Translations under genes and position numbers: made by a program | Assembly (NCBI GenBank): GCA_905234125.1 | Contig: CAJOGQ010000001.1 | Span: 1 to 64,000 of the forward strand | Length of the DNA stretch: 64,000 nucleotides | Direction: 5' to 3' | DNA from: an uncultured Bacteroidaceae bacterium | Lineage (GTDB): Bacteria; Bacteroidota; Bacteroidia; Bacteroidales; Bacteroidaceae | Notes under the pieces: generated by a model | The model's input: only the letters and a program-made list of their open reading frames with translations | Told to the model about the DNA's origin: nothing | Databases searched by the model: none | Shown: positions 1 to 7,493 of the stretch, piece after piece | Position numbering within the stretch: position 1 is the stretch's first letter | Layout of the letters: every line of letters starts with the position of its first letter

Positions 1-1
1 C

Positions 2-190
2 TCGCAGAAGGAGTTCCTGAAGAAGGCCAACTTCATCGACGTGGCCACCCTCGCCAAGAACTCCGAAGTGGAGACTGAGGAGACCGACACGGACAACGGC
101 AACGGCACCGTGGTGGACGACAACCAAGGTGGCAGCGACAACAACGGCAATGATGGTCCTCCACCAGAGGGAGGTGGCTTTGGAGGTTAA
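2..190 (+). CDS. C-terminal fragment of an unidentified protein with an acidic Gly-rich tail
   Basis: The open frame enters from the left edge and ends at TAA 188-190, so only the last 62 residues are visible. It starts with a Lys-rich segment (SQKEFLKKANFIDVATLAKN), passes into an acidic Thr/Glu/Asp stretch and ends in a low-complexity Asn/Asp/Gly tail closing with GPPPEGGGFGG. The DUF6261 protein at 52189-53169 ends with exactly the same eleven residues, so the two share a tail and may belong to one family. The body is outside the window, so no function can be assigned. The codon pattern (GGC, GTG, CTC) supports real coding. Confidence 0.6.
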   Translation, partial: SQKEFLKKANFIDVATLAKNSEVETEETDTDNGNGTVVDDNQGGSDNNGNDGPPPEGGGFGG

Positions 191-193
191 CAA

Positions 194-214
194 GTTGACA
201 GGTGACAGTTGACA
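194..214. repeat. Short heptamer array (3 units)
   Basis: Three consecutive 7-bp units, GTTGACA GGTGACA GTTGACA, begin 4 bp after the stop codon of the preceding gene. They match the heptamer arrays found at other gene ends in the window. Confidence 0.55.
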
Positions 215-255
215 AAGCTGACGCGATGCACGCAAGTAGGGCATCAAATGAAAAG

Positions 256-290
256 GAACCCGTGCAACCTTTGGGCTGTGCGGGTTCTTT
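256..290 (+). terminator. Rho-independent terminator after the first gene
   Basis: GAACCCG (256-262) pairs with CGGGTTC (281-287), and the stem can extend inward by G-T wobble and C-G pairs. TTT follows. An A-run on the left side gives a T-rich tail on the other strand as well, so weak bidirectional activity is possible. Confidence 0.65.
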
Positions 291-457
291 AAGTGACACT
301 TGACAACAAAAAGGAAGAAACGAGAGATGAGAATTTCTCACTTTTTTGAGCCGATGGGATAGCGATGGGTCAGCAAGGGGGGGGATTAACTTAAAGCCAA
401 ATCGAAGGTACATCTGAGGAAGGCCGAGGGTAACAAAAAGTAACCTTTCTGAAAATC

Positions 458-487
458 AAAAAAGATGTCAAACAAGTTGACATCTTT
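458..487 (-). terminator. Terminator of tRNA-Gln
   Basis: A perfect 9-bp stem (463-471 with 477-485) has a 5-nt loop and is flanked by A5 on the left, which reads as a T-run on the minus strand. It begins directly beyond the 3' CCA of the tRNA. Confidence 0.8.
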
Positions 488-488
488 T

Positions 489-563
489 TGGTTGGGATAC
501 CCGGGCTCGAACCAGGAATAACAGGACCAGAATCTGTTGTGTTGCCAATTACACCATATCCCA
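489..563 (-). tRNA. tRNA-Gln, anticodon CUG
   Basis: The minus strand folds as a 75-nt tRNA. The 7-bp acceptor stem TGGGATA/TATCCCA is formed by 557-563 and 493-499. The D-loop contains GGTGTAATTGGCAACAC, the T-arm contains GGTTCGAGCC, and the anticodon loop TTCTGGT gives CUG (glutamine). The discriminator is A, and 3' CCA is encoded at 489-491. The innermost anticodon-stem pair (31-39) is an A-C mismatch. A good promoter lies upstream and a terminator directly downstream, so it is a single-gene transcription unit. Confidence 0.93.
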
Positions 564-615
564 ATTTTCTTTCAGCAACGTCCTACTCAAGTACCCCTCT
601 TTCGGAATTGCGGTG

Positions 616-646
616 CAAAGGTAGGGCTTTTTCGGAAACTGACAAA
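616..646 (-). promoter_or_regulatory. Bacteroidales-type promoter for tRNA-Gln
   Basis: On the minus strand a -33 TTTG (643-646) is followed after exactly 19 bp by the -7 element TACCTTTG (616-623). This matches the Bacteroidetes consensus. Transcription would start about 45 nt upstream of the mature tRNA. Confidence 0.7.
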
Positions 647-717
647 GGTTTTTTGCGTTTTTTTTCAAGGAAAGGCATTTTTTTCTGTTTTTAGACAAGA
701 AAGCCAAAGGAAAAGCG

Positions 718-725
718 TACCTTTG
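718..725 (+). promoter_or_regulatory. -7 element upstream of surE
   Basis: TACCTTTG matches TAnnTTTG, but no clear TTTG -33 box is found 19 bp upstream. If used, the leader of surE would contain the whole heptamer array at 736-812. Confidence 0.45.
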
Positions 726-735
726 CAACATGTTA

Positions 736-812
736 GTTGAGAGTTGAGGGTTTAGAGTTTAGGGTTGAGGGTTTAGAGTTTAGAGTTGAGGGTTTAGAGT
801 TTAGAGTTGACA
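736..812. repeat. Heptamer array, 11 units
   Basis: Eleven uninterrupted 7-bp units composed of GTTGAGA, GTTGAGG, GTTTAGA, GTTTAGG and a final GTTGACA. It fills most of the leader between the candidate surE promoter and the start codon (18 bp downstream). There is no dyad symmetry. The units resemble the plant telomeric heptamer TTTAGGG, but this is probably coincidental. Confidence 0.9.
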
Positions 813-829
813 AGTAAATAATTTGGGAA

Positions 830-1606
830 ATGGATAAACTGATATTTATAAGTAATGATGATGGCTACGATGCTGAGGGCATCAAGCAGTTGGCGGAAAT
901 GGTTAGATCGTATGGCGATGTCTTCATCGTGGCTCCTGACGGTGGACGAAGTGGCGCGAGCATGAGCATCAGCAGCCACACACCTGTGCAGAACACATTT
1001 ATTAAATATGAGGAGGGTACGGAGACGAAGGGTAGTCTGACGGTGTGGGCTTGTACAGGCACACCCAACGACTGCACGAAGATGGCCTTTGAGAAGTTGT
1101 TGCCCCGACGCCCGGATTTGGTGTTAGGTGGCATCAATCATGGCGAGAATTGTGCTGTGAATGCGCACTATTCAGGCACGATGTCCGTGGCTTTGGAGGG
1201 GTGCATCAAACATGTCCCGTCGATTGCCTTCTCAAGTGGCAGAACTGCAGAGGATGCAGATTTCAGTTATATGAGAGAGTATGTGGAACGGATTGTGGAG
1301 ATGGTGCTGAAGGACGGACTGCCTCTGGAGGTGTGCCTGAATGTGAACATTCCTGACGTGATGCCGCTCAAGGGCATAAAGATTTGCAAGATGGGGCTGG
1401 GCGACTGGCATGAGGAGTGGCAGGAGAGAGACCATCCAAGGGGTGGAAAGTATTACTGGATTGCAGGCTATTACGCGCCCCACGACAAGGATGACGAGGA
1501 GAGTGACACGTGGGCTTACGAGCATGGGTATGTGGCTGTGACGCCTTTGCAGTTGGACATGACGGCATACGAGGTGATGAAGGATTTAGAGTTGAGAGTA
1601 TGTTAA
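830..1606 (+). CDS. surE: 5'/3'-nucleotidase SurE
   Basis: This 258-residue cytoplasmic protein is SurE, a divalent-metal nucleoside 5'/3'-monophosphate phosphatase used in nucleotide salvage and stress survival. The expected metal ligands are visible: the Asp pair in SNDDGY (D10, D11), S41 in the GGRSGAS loop and N103 in GGINHGEN. A GTPNDC motif follows near residue 77. Length fits the family (about 250). ATG 830 is the first start giving the canonical N-terminus. The last seven codons (DLELRVC, stop) fall inside the heptamer array that begins at 1583, so the natural C-terminus appears to have been overwritten by repeat. It is probably co-transcribed with lpxB, 75 bp downstream. Confidence 0.95.
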   Translation: MDKLIFISNDDGYDAEGIKQLAEMVRSYGDVFIVAPDGGRSGASMSISSHTPVQNTFIKYEEGTETKGSLTVWACTGTPNDCTKMAFEKLLPRRPDLVLGGINHGENCAVNAHYSGTMSVALEGCIKHVPSIAFSSGRTAEDADFSYMREYVERIVEMVLKDGLPLEVCLNVNIPDVMPLKGIKICKMGLGDWHEEWQERDHPRGGKYYWIAGYYAPHDKDDEESDTWAYEHGYVAVTPLQLDMTAYEVMKDLELRVC

Positions 1607-1680
1607 TGGTTAGTGGTTATGGGTTATTGGTTATTGAGGGTTTAGGGTTTAGAGTTTAGAGTTTAGGGTTTAGAGTTACA
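1583..1680. repeat. Heptamer array, 14 units, spanning the surE 3' end
   Basis: Fourteen units stay in a single 7-bp phase: GATTTAG, AGTTGAG, AGTATGT, TAATGGT, TAGTGGT, TATGGGT, TATTGGT, TATTGAG, GGTTTAG (twice), AGTTTAG (twice), GGTTTAG, AGTTACA. It begins inside surE, supplies its stop codon and ends 1 bp before the lpxB start. The middle units (TTATTGG type) have drifted from the ends while keeping the period. Confidence 0.9.
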
Positions 1681-1681
1681 T

Positions 1682-2785
1682 ATGAAGTATTATCTGATAG
1701 CGGGAGAGACTTCGGGCGACTTGCACGCCTCGAATCTGATGGCTGAGCTGAAGCAACAGGATGCGGCGGCTGAGTTCCGTTTCTATGGTGGCGACAAGAT
1801 GGCTTCTGTGGGAGGTACGATGGTGAAGCACTACAAAGAAATGGCTTATATGGGTTTCATCCCTGTGCTGGTGCATCTGCCCATCATCTTGAGAAACATG
1901 CGACAATGCAAGGCTGACATTGCCCAATGGAAGCCTGACGTGCTGATCTTGGTGGATTATCCAGGGTTCAACCTCGACATAGCCAAGTATGTGCATAGCC
2001 AAGGCATCTGCAAGGTGTTCTATTACATCAGTCCCAAGATTTGGGCTTGGAAAGAGTATCGCATCAAGAACATCAAGAGGGATGTGGATGAGGTGTTCTC
2101 CATACTGCCTTTCGAAGTGAAGTGGTTTGAAGAGAGAGGATACAAGGTGCATTATGTGGGCAATCCCTGTGTGGATGCCATTGGTCCCCTACCCCAATTG
2201 GAGGTGGGAAAAGAGGTTGGGAAGCAGATTGCCATTTTGGCTGGTAGCCGTAAACAGGAAATCAAGGACAATCTCAGGATGATGCTGGAATGTGCCTCCC
2301 AATTTGAAGGCTACAAACTGGTGATTGCTGGTGCGCCCAACTTTGATGAAGCTTATTACAGGAAATATATTCCCAAAGGCATTGAAGCGGAGATACGGTT
2401 TGGCCAGACGTATCAGCTATTGCGTGAATCTGTGGCAGCTTTGGTCACATCGGGCACCGCCACTCTGGAAACGGCCATCTTGCGAGTGCCCCAGGTGGTT
2501 TGCTACGGCACCACGTTCCCAAAGTTCTTCACATGGCTGAGAGGCGTACTGATCAAAGTGAAGTACGTTTCATTGGTCAATCTGATTGTGGATAGAGAAA
2601 TCGTGAAGGAATTGATAGCGAGCGACATGACGAAGGAAAGCGTCACCCGATGTCTGCGCGACATTCTGCCAGGAGGCTCCGCACGAGAGCAGATGCTGAA
2701 GGATTATGAGGAGATGAACCGCCTGTTGGGTGGAGCAGGTGCCAGCAAACGTGCCGCGACAGAGATGATTGAGGCGCTGCAATAA
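1682..2785 (+). CDS. lpxB: Lipid-A-disaccharide synthase LpxB
   Basis: LpxB (GT19) joins UDP-2,3-diacylglucosamine to lipid X at the inner face of the cytoplasmic membrane, making the lipid A disaccharide. The 367-residue product opens with the family signature YLIAGETSGDLHASNL. It continues with YISPKIWAWKEYRI and the VHYVGNP segment near residue 157, and carries the donor-site region LVTSGTATLETAI near 260. Length is normal for Bacteroidetes LpxB. The start lies 1 bp beyond the heptamer array. SurE followed by lpxB is a common Bacteroidales order, which suggests a shared transcript. Confidence 0.95.
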   Translation: MKYYLIAGETSGDLHASNLMAELKQQDAAAEFRFYGGDKMASVGGTMVKHYKEMAYMGFIPVLVHLPIILRNMRQCKADIAQWKPDVLILVDYPGFNLDIAKYVHSQGICKVFYYISPKIWAWKEYRIKNIKRDVDEVFSILPFEVKWFEERGYKVHYVGNPCVDAIGPLPQLEVGKEVGKQIAILAGSRKQEIKDNLRMMLECASQFEGYKLVIAGAPNFDEAYYRKYIPKGIEAEIRFGQTYQLLRESVAALVTSGTATLETAILRVPQVVCYGTTFPKFFTWLRGVLIKVKYVSLVNLIVDREIVKELIASDMTKESVTRCLRDILPGGSAREQMLKDYEEMNRLLGGAGASKRAATEMIEALQ

Positions 2786-2806
2786 ATGAGAAATAATAAA
2801 TGATAA

Positions 2807-3055
2807 ATGATGGAATACAAGCCAACGTACACGAAAGAAGATGCGGATGAACTGGTGAAATGGTTCGAAACCCATACCTACGACACAGAATTGGATATGG
2901 GTGGCGGACTCTACATCGCCGATCTCCGAAACACTTTGCCCCAAATGCTTCATATTGTCAGGACGAAATATGATAATCGCACATTTTCGGGACAGATACA
3001 CCTGACGTTCAAAATCAGAGAAGAACTCATCAAACAGAACAAAGTGAGAAGTTGA
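2807..3055 (+). CDS. DUF6965 small protein
   Basis: An 82-residue soluble protein matching the general pattern of the DUF6965 family: an ELxxWFE helix near residue 15, a conserved I-ADLRNTLPQ segment near 42, and a C-terminal basic helix ending KIREELIKQNK. Members are known only as small Bacteroidetes proteins of unknown function. It starts 21 bp after lpxB (ATGATG; either Met possible), so it is probably the third gene of the surE-lpxB transcript. Its TGA stop (3053-3055) lies inside the first unit of the heptamer array at 3051. Confidence 0.75.
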   Translation: MMEYKPTYTKEDADELVKWFETHTYDTELDMGGGLYIADLRNTLPQMLHIVRTKYDNRTFSGQIHLTFKIREELIKQNKVRS

Positions 3056-3099
3056 CAGTTGAGAGTTTAGGGTTGAGAGTTTAGGGTTGAGAGTTTAGG
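3051..3099. repeat. Heptamer array between convergent genes, 7 units
   Basis: GTTGACA GTTGAGA GTTTAGG GTTGAGA GTTTAGG GTTGAGA GTTTAGG. It supplies the TGA of the DUF6965 gene on the plus strand (3053-3055) and the TAA of rsmA on the minus strand (3095-3097). No hairpin separates the two convergent genes, only this array. Confidence 0.9.
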
Positions 3100-3877
3100 G
3101 GAGTTCGGAGCTTACCCTATTGGTCAAATCTATATAGTCCTGCACAGACAGTTGTTCTGGACGTTGGGTGAAGATGGGGTCGGCCAACATGGGGGAGTCC
3201 TTGCCCAGAATCTGCTTCATACCATTGCGCATCATCTTGCGACGCATGGTGAAGACGGTCTTGACAATGCGACGGAACAGCTGTTCGTCACACCCCAACG
3301 TGCTCTTTCCATTGCGAGTGAGGCGAATGACGGCACTCTTCACTTTGGGAGGAGGATTGAACACATTCTCATTCACCGTGAAGAGATACTCCACATCGTA
3401 CCAAGACTGAATCAGCACACTCAGCACTCCGTATGTCTTGCTGCCAGGGGAGGCTGCCATGCGTTCTGCCACCTCCTTCTGAATCATGCCTGTGCAACAG
3501 GGAATGAGGTCTTTGTTCTCCACCATCTTGAAGAATATCTGTGAGGAGATATTATAGGGATAATTGCCCGTCAGGACAAAAGGACGTCCTCCAAACACTT
3601 CATGGAGGTTCATCTGCAAGAAGTCACCCTCGATGATGTTATCTCCCAACTGAGGGAAATGCTCATGGAGGTAAGGCACCGAATCAAAATCGATCTCGAC
3701 AACCTTGAACTCCCTACCCTTTGGGATGATGTATTGAGTGAGCACACCCATGCCTGGTCCCACTTCGAGAACAGGGATGTCAGGACAGGCGTCAATCGTG
3801 TCGGCAATGCGTTGCGCCACACTCAGATCGGTGAGGAAATGCTGTCCTAAGAATTTCTTTGGTTTTACTGTATTCAC
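3095..3877 (-). CDS. rsmA: 16S rRNA (adenine-N6,N6)-dimethyltransferase RsmA/KsgA
   Basis: RsmA dimethylates A1518 and A1519 in helix 45 of 16S rRNA late in 30S assembly, using S-adenosylmethionine. The 260-residue product has KKFLGQHFLTD at 7-17, the SAM-binding VLEVGPGMGVLT near 36-47, and the catalytic motif as NYPYN (105-109) where many bacteria have NLPYN. The helical C-terminal domain with the FTMRRKMMRN segment is present. The last residues and stop codon overlap the heptamer array. It is divergent from the flippase gene at 3984; a possible minus-strand -7 element TACCTTTG lies at 3964-3971. Confidence 0.95.
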   Translation of the reverse strand: MNTVKPKKFLGQHFLTDLSVAQRIADTIDACPDIPVLEVGPGMGVLTQYIIPKGREFKVVEIDFDSVPYLHEHFPQLGDNIIEGDFLQMNLHEVFGGRPFVLTGNYPYNISSQIFFKMVENKDLIPCCTGMIQKEVAERMAASPGSKTYGVLSVLIQSWYDVEYLFTVNENVFNPPPKVKSAVIRLTRNGKSTLGCDEQLFRRIVKTVFTMRRKMMRNGMKQILGKDSPMLADPIFTQRPEQLSVQDYIDLTNRVSSELP

Positions 3878-3915
3878 AAAAATCCATGTTTTAAGACAAA
3901 AAACAAACGGTTTGT

Positions 3916-3946
3916 TTTGTTCTGTCTTCGGTTTTCACTAACTTTG
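3916..3946 (+). promoter_or_regulatory. Promoter for the flippase-like gene
   Basis: TTTG (3916-3919), 19 bp, then TAACTTTG (3939-3946). The start codon is 37 bp downstream. Confidence 0.7.
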
Positions 3947-3983
3947 CACTCAAATTGCGCGTACAAAGGTACGACTTTTTTCG

Positions 3984-4991
3984 ATGAACACCAACAAAAC
4001 GCTAAAAAAGACAGTCAATATTGCCATTCCTTTCATTTTAGGTGGCGGCATTCTATGGTGGATGTACCGCGGCACCGACTTCAAGGCAATGGAAGATACG
4101 CTCCTTCACCAGATGGACTGGGGATGGATGCTCTTTTCGTTGGTGTTTGGTGTGACCGCCCAACTCTTTCGTGGCATCCGATGGAAACAGACCCTCGAAC
4201 CCTTGGGCGAACACCCGCGCATGATGGACTGCATCCATGCCGTGTTCATCTCCTACGCATCCAGCCTCATCATTCCGCGCAGTGGTGAAATCAGCCGATG
4301 TGGCATCTTGGCGAAATACGATGGCGTGTCGTTCATGAAGTCGTTGGGCACCGTCGTTACGGAACGTGTGATTGACTCCCTGCTCATCCTCTTCGTCACC
4401 ATTGTGGTCATTCTTTCGCAGGTGGCCGTGTTCCATTCGTTCTTCGACAGCACGGGCACGAATCTGGCAGACATTCTGCGTGGCTTCACCACCACAGGCT
4501 ATCTTGTTACAGCCCTCTGCTTAGTCATCACCATTGCCTTCCTTTGGTATGCCATGAAGCGGTTCACGTTCATGACCAAGCTCAAGGAGATGATGAACAA
4601 CGTGAAGGAGGGTGTGCTCTCGCTGAGAAACGTACAGAACAAAGGACTGTTCGCCTTCTACACGATAGCCATATGGGGTAGCTACTTCTTGCACTACTGG
4701 ATCACCTTCAGGTGCTTCGACTTCACGGAGAGCCTTGGCTTCACAGCCGCCATCGTCAGCTTCATCGTGGGAAGCATCTCTGTGATTGTGCCCACCCCCA
4801 ATGGCGCTGGTCCTTGGCATTTTGCCGTGAAGACCATCCTGATTCTCTATGGATTGGCAGACACCGATGCCATCACCTTCGTTCTCATCGTCCATACGGT
4901 TCAGACCGCTTTAGTACCTCTGTTGGGCATCTTTTCGATGGTGACCTTAGGCATGCGCTCTGCCCTATCTACGCAATCTACACATTATTAA
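3984..4991 (+). CDS. Lysylphosphatidylglycerol synthase-type flippase domain protein (UPF0104)
   Basis: A 335-residue integral membrane protein with a hydrophobic segment near residues 11-28 and about seven more across the chain. It resembles the flippase-like domain of MprF (PF03706), with the characteristic region SYASSLIIPRSGEISRC near 89-105 and the PTPNGAGPWHF motif near 272. There is no C-terminal aminoacyl-transferase domain, so it is the stand-alone transporter-like form common in Bacteroidetes. Substrate is unknown; lipid translocation is an inference from the MprF family. The pepD gene follows 28 bp later and may share the transcript. Confidence 0.8.
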   Translation: MNTNKTLKKTVNIAIPFILGGGILWWMYRGTDFKAMEDTLLHQMDWGWMLFSLVFGVTAQLFRGIRWKQTLEPLGEHPRMMDCIHAVFISYASSLIIPRSGEISRCGILAKYDGVSFMKSLGTVVTERVIDSLLILFVTIVVILSQVAVFHSFFDSTGTNLADILRGFTTTGYLVTALCLVITIAFLWYAMKRFTFMTKLKEMMNNVKEGVLSLRNVQNKGLFAFYTIAIWGSYFLHYWITFRCFDFTESLGFTAAIVSFIVGSISVIVPTPNGAGPWHFAVKTILILYGLADTDAITFVLIVHTVQTALVPLLGIFSMVTLGMRSALSTQSTHY

Positions 4992-5019
4992 TAATAATAA
5001 CTCAAAAACATCAATCACT

Positions 5020-6486
5020 ATGAATCCAATTGAAGAACTAACCCCAAAAGGTGTGTGGAGAAATTTCTACGCACTCACACAAATTCCACATCCATCAGGA
5101 CACACAAAGCAAATAGCACAATTCCTGATTGACTTTGCCAAGAAGAACGGTGCTGAGGCATACCTCGACGAGGCAGGCAACGTCATCATGAAAAAGGGTG
5201 CCACCCCTGGCTATGAAGACCGTGAGACCACCGTATTGCAAGCCCACATGGACATGGTGCCTCAGAAGACGAAACACAGCCCACACAACTTCGAGACTGA
5301 CCCGTTAGAAGTGCGCATCGACGGTGAATGGGTGAAGGCAAACAACACAACCCTTGGTTCGGACGACGGTATGGGTGTGGCGGCTGCTATGGCCATTCTG
5401 GAAGATGACACGATAGAGCATGGGCCATTGGAGGTGCTGATCACTCGTGACGAGGAGACAGGCATGGAGGGTGCATTTGCATTGAAAGCGGGCGAACTGA
5501 CTGGCAAGTATCTGCTCAACATGGACTCTGAGACTGAAGGTGAAATCACCATCGGATGTGCTGGTGGCACAGACATTGTCTGCAAGATGGAGTATCAGGA
5601 AATCAACGTGGAGCCCAAAGACATGCTCTGCTACGCCGTTGCCATCAAGGCTCTGCAGGGTGGACACTCAGGCATCGAGATTCACAAGGGACGCCCCAAT
5701 GCCAACAAACTCATGTCACGCATCCTCTTCGCTATAGTCAACACCGATATGGCTCGGCTCGTCAGCTGGCACGGTGGCAACATGCGCAATGCCATTCCTC
5801 GCGAAAGTGAAGCCGTGGTACTGGTTCCCAAGGCTCAAGAGATCGAGTTTTTGGCCATGGTGGAGAAATGCAAGAAAACCTTCACAGAGGAGTACAAGGA
5901 TATTGAGACCAACGGCATCAAGGTGACTGTAACACCCAATGCAGACATACCCACCAAGGCTGTGCCCGAAGACATACAGAGGAATCTCATCAATGCCATT
6001 CTCACGGCTCATGATGGTGTGTTGCGCTACACACCTTCCATGCCCGACCTCGTGGAAACCTCATGCAATCTCGCCATCGTCAACATTGCCGACGGAAAGG
6101 CTGAGGTCATCACAATGGCACGTTCCTCATTGGACAGCATGAAGCAGTATCTGTGCAACCAATACATCGCCTGCTTCTCCATGGTTGGCATGGAGGTGAC
6201 ATTTGATGGCAGCTACAGCGGTTGGCAACCCAATCCCAAGAGTCCATTGGTGGAGATGATGTCTGACATCTATGAGAAGATGTATGGCAAGCGTCCCATC
6301 GTAGGTGCTTGCCACGCAGGACTGGAGTGTGGCATCATCGGCGTGAACTATCCTGAGATGGATATGGCCAGTTATGGTCCCACCCTTGTCAGCCCCCACA
6401 CACCTGTCGAGGCATGCCACATTCCGTCAGTGGAGAAGTTCTACAACTTCACCCTCGAAATCTTGAAGAACATTCCTAAAAAGTAA
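5020..6486 (+). CDS. pepD: Aminoacyl-histidine dipeptidase PepD (M20C)
   Basis: PepD is a cytosolic zinc dipeptidase of clan MH that cleaves Xaa-His and many other unblocked dipeptides. The 488-residue length matches the family. Visible metal and catalytic motifs are QAHMDM (H76, D78), GSDDGMG (Asp at 115-116) and DEETGMEGA with the Glu pair at 145-146. ACHAGLECGI near residue 430 carries further ligands. There is no signal peptide. The MerR gene begins 6 bp after the stop, so the two are almost certainly one operon. Two downstream carriers (12.2-15.1 kb), one of them a POT peptide carrier, could feed such dipeptidases, but that link is inferred. Confidence 0.93.
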   Translation: MNPIEELTPKGVWRNFYALTQIPHPSGHTKQIAQFLIDFAKKNGAEAYLDEAGNVIMKKGATPGYEDRETTVLQAHMDMVPQKTKHSPHNFETDPLEVRIDGEWVKANNTTLGSDDGMGVAAAMAILEDDTIEHGPLEVLITRDEETGMEGAFALKAGELTGKYLLNMDSETEGEITIGCAGGTDIVCKMEYQEINVEPKDMLCYAVAIKALQGGHSGIEIHKGRPNANKLMSRILFAIVNTDMARLVSWHGGNMRNAIPRESEAVVLVPKAQEIEFLAMVEKCKKTFTEEYKDIETNGIKVTVTPNADIPTKAVPEDIQRNLINAILTAHDGVLRYTPSMPDLVETSCNLAIVNIADGKAEVITMARSSLDSMKQYLCNQYIACFSMVGMEVTFDGSYSGWQPNPKSPLVEMMSDIYEKMYGKRPIVGACHAGLECGIIGVNYPEMDMASYGPTLVSPHTPVEACHIPSVEKFYNFTLEILKNIPKK

Positions 6487-6492
6487 GCGCTT

Positions 6493-6843
6493 ATGGCACT
6501 CAACAAAAACAAAGACCTGAAGTTGTACTACAGCATCAGCGAGGTGGCCCAGCTACTGAATGTATCGGAAACCCTTCTCCGCTTCTGGGAGAAGGAGTTT
6601 CCCAACATTCATCCAGAAAAGGCTGGACGTGGCATCCGCCAATACACCAAAGCCGACATTGAACAAGTACGCCTCGTCTATCACTTGGTGAAAGAACGAG
6701 GCATGACCCTGCAAGGTGCTCGCGACATGATCAAGCGAGACAAGGGTGGCACCGTCAATCGCAACATAGAAGTCATTGACCGGCTCAAAGCCATCCGTAC
6801 CGAATTGCAAAATATTGGAAAGGATTTGGGAGGGTTGGTGTGA
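6493..6843 (+). CDS. MerR-family transcriptional regulator
   Basis: A 116-residue regulator with an N-terminal winged-helix MerR domain: ISEVAQLLNVSETLLRFWEKE (about 15-35), the wing RGIRQYTKADIEQVR (46-60), then helices ending in MTLQGARDMI. The remaining 35 residues form a short coiled dimerisation helix. There is no cysteine-containing effector domain, so it does not look like a metal or redox sensor. This short form is widespread in Bacteroidetes with unknown targets. The 6-bp spacing to pepD implies co-expression. Confidence 0.85.
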   Translation: MALNKNKDLKLYYSISEVAQLLNVSETLLRFWEKEFPNIHPEKAGRGIRQYTKADIEQVRLVYHLVKERGMTLQGARDMIKRDKGGTVNRNIEVIDRLKAIRTELQNIGKDLGGLV

Positions 6844-6859
6844 TAAACAACTCTCCCCC

Positions 6860-6894
6860 AACTCTAAACTCTGAACTCTAAACCCTAAACCTTG
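6860..6894. repeat. Heptamer array between convergent genes, 5 units
   Basis: AACTCTA AACTCTG AACTCTA AACCCTA AACCTTG on the plus strand (complement of the GTTTAGA type). The stop codon of the minus-strand Crp/Fnr gene (6885-6887) is inside the fourth unit. Confidence 0.88.
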
Positions 6895-7493
6895 ATTCCT
6901 TCTTCTGTCACCTGTGCCCTCACACGGCTGAGGGTTTCAGGGGTCATTTGGAGGAAGGAAGCAACGTTGTGCAAGGGGGCACGACGTATGATTTCAGGAT
7001 TCTCCCTCATCGTGCGGATGTAGCGTTCCTTGGCTGTCTCGAAACGCAAGACATCCGCTTTTTTTTGTGAGATGATAAGTGAACGCTGATAGAACTTGAA
7101 GATGAGTTTACAAATCTCATAAGAATGGTGGGCGAGGCCATCCAGCGCATCATGAGGAATGCCATACACCACCCCAGGCTCTATCATCGATGCCACAATC
7201 TTGGAAGGTTCGCGCAAGAAGAAACTCTCGATGCAAATCACCATGTCGCCTTCATGGCTGATGTGTTCTGTCACCGTCACATTATTCTTCTTATAATATT
7301 GCAACACCATGCCTCGCTCCACATAGAACATGTGGTTGCAGACATCACCTTCATTCACCAATTTATGTCCTCTCAACACCTTCTGCGGTTCGAGGATATT
7401 GGCAAAAGCATGCATGGCCTCCACACTCAATGTGACACCATATATGTGACAGATTTCTCTGGCCACATCTCGTCTCTTATCGTTTAGATTCAT
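6885..7493 (-). CDS. Crp/Fnr-family transcriptional regulator
   Basis: A 202-residue protein with an N-terminal cyclic-nucleotide-binding-like beta-roll (about 28-120; motif LVNEGDVCNHMFYVERG) and a C-terminal helix-turn-helix (about 150-200; VASFLQMTPETLSRVRAQ). It has no Fnr-type cysteine cluster, so an iron-sulphur sensor is unlikely. The nucleotide-binding signature is incomplete, so the ligand cannot be inferred. The ATG overlaps the stop of the yggS-like gene (ATGA at 7490-7493), which indicates translational coupling. The C-terminal GIKV and stop run into the heptamer array. Confidence 0.85.
   Translation of the reverse strand: MNLNDKRRDVAREICHIYGVTLSVEAMHAFANILEPQKVLRGHKLVNEGDVCNHMFYVERGMVLQYYKKNNVTVTEHISHEGDMVICIESFFLREPSKIVASMIEPGVVYGIPHDALDGLAHHSYEICKLIFKFYQRSLIISQKKADVLRFETAKERYIRTMRENPEIIRRAPLHNVASFLQMTPETLSRVRAQVTEEGIKV

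Noticed and set aside
736-812. Telomere-like repeat or replication end
   Set aside because: TTTAGGG-like units occur, but arrays are short, internal, degenerate and in both orientations at many loci.
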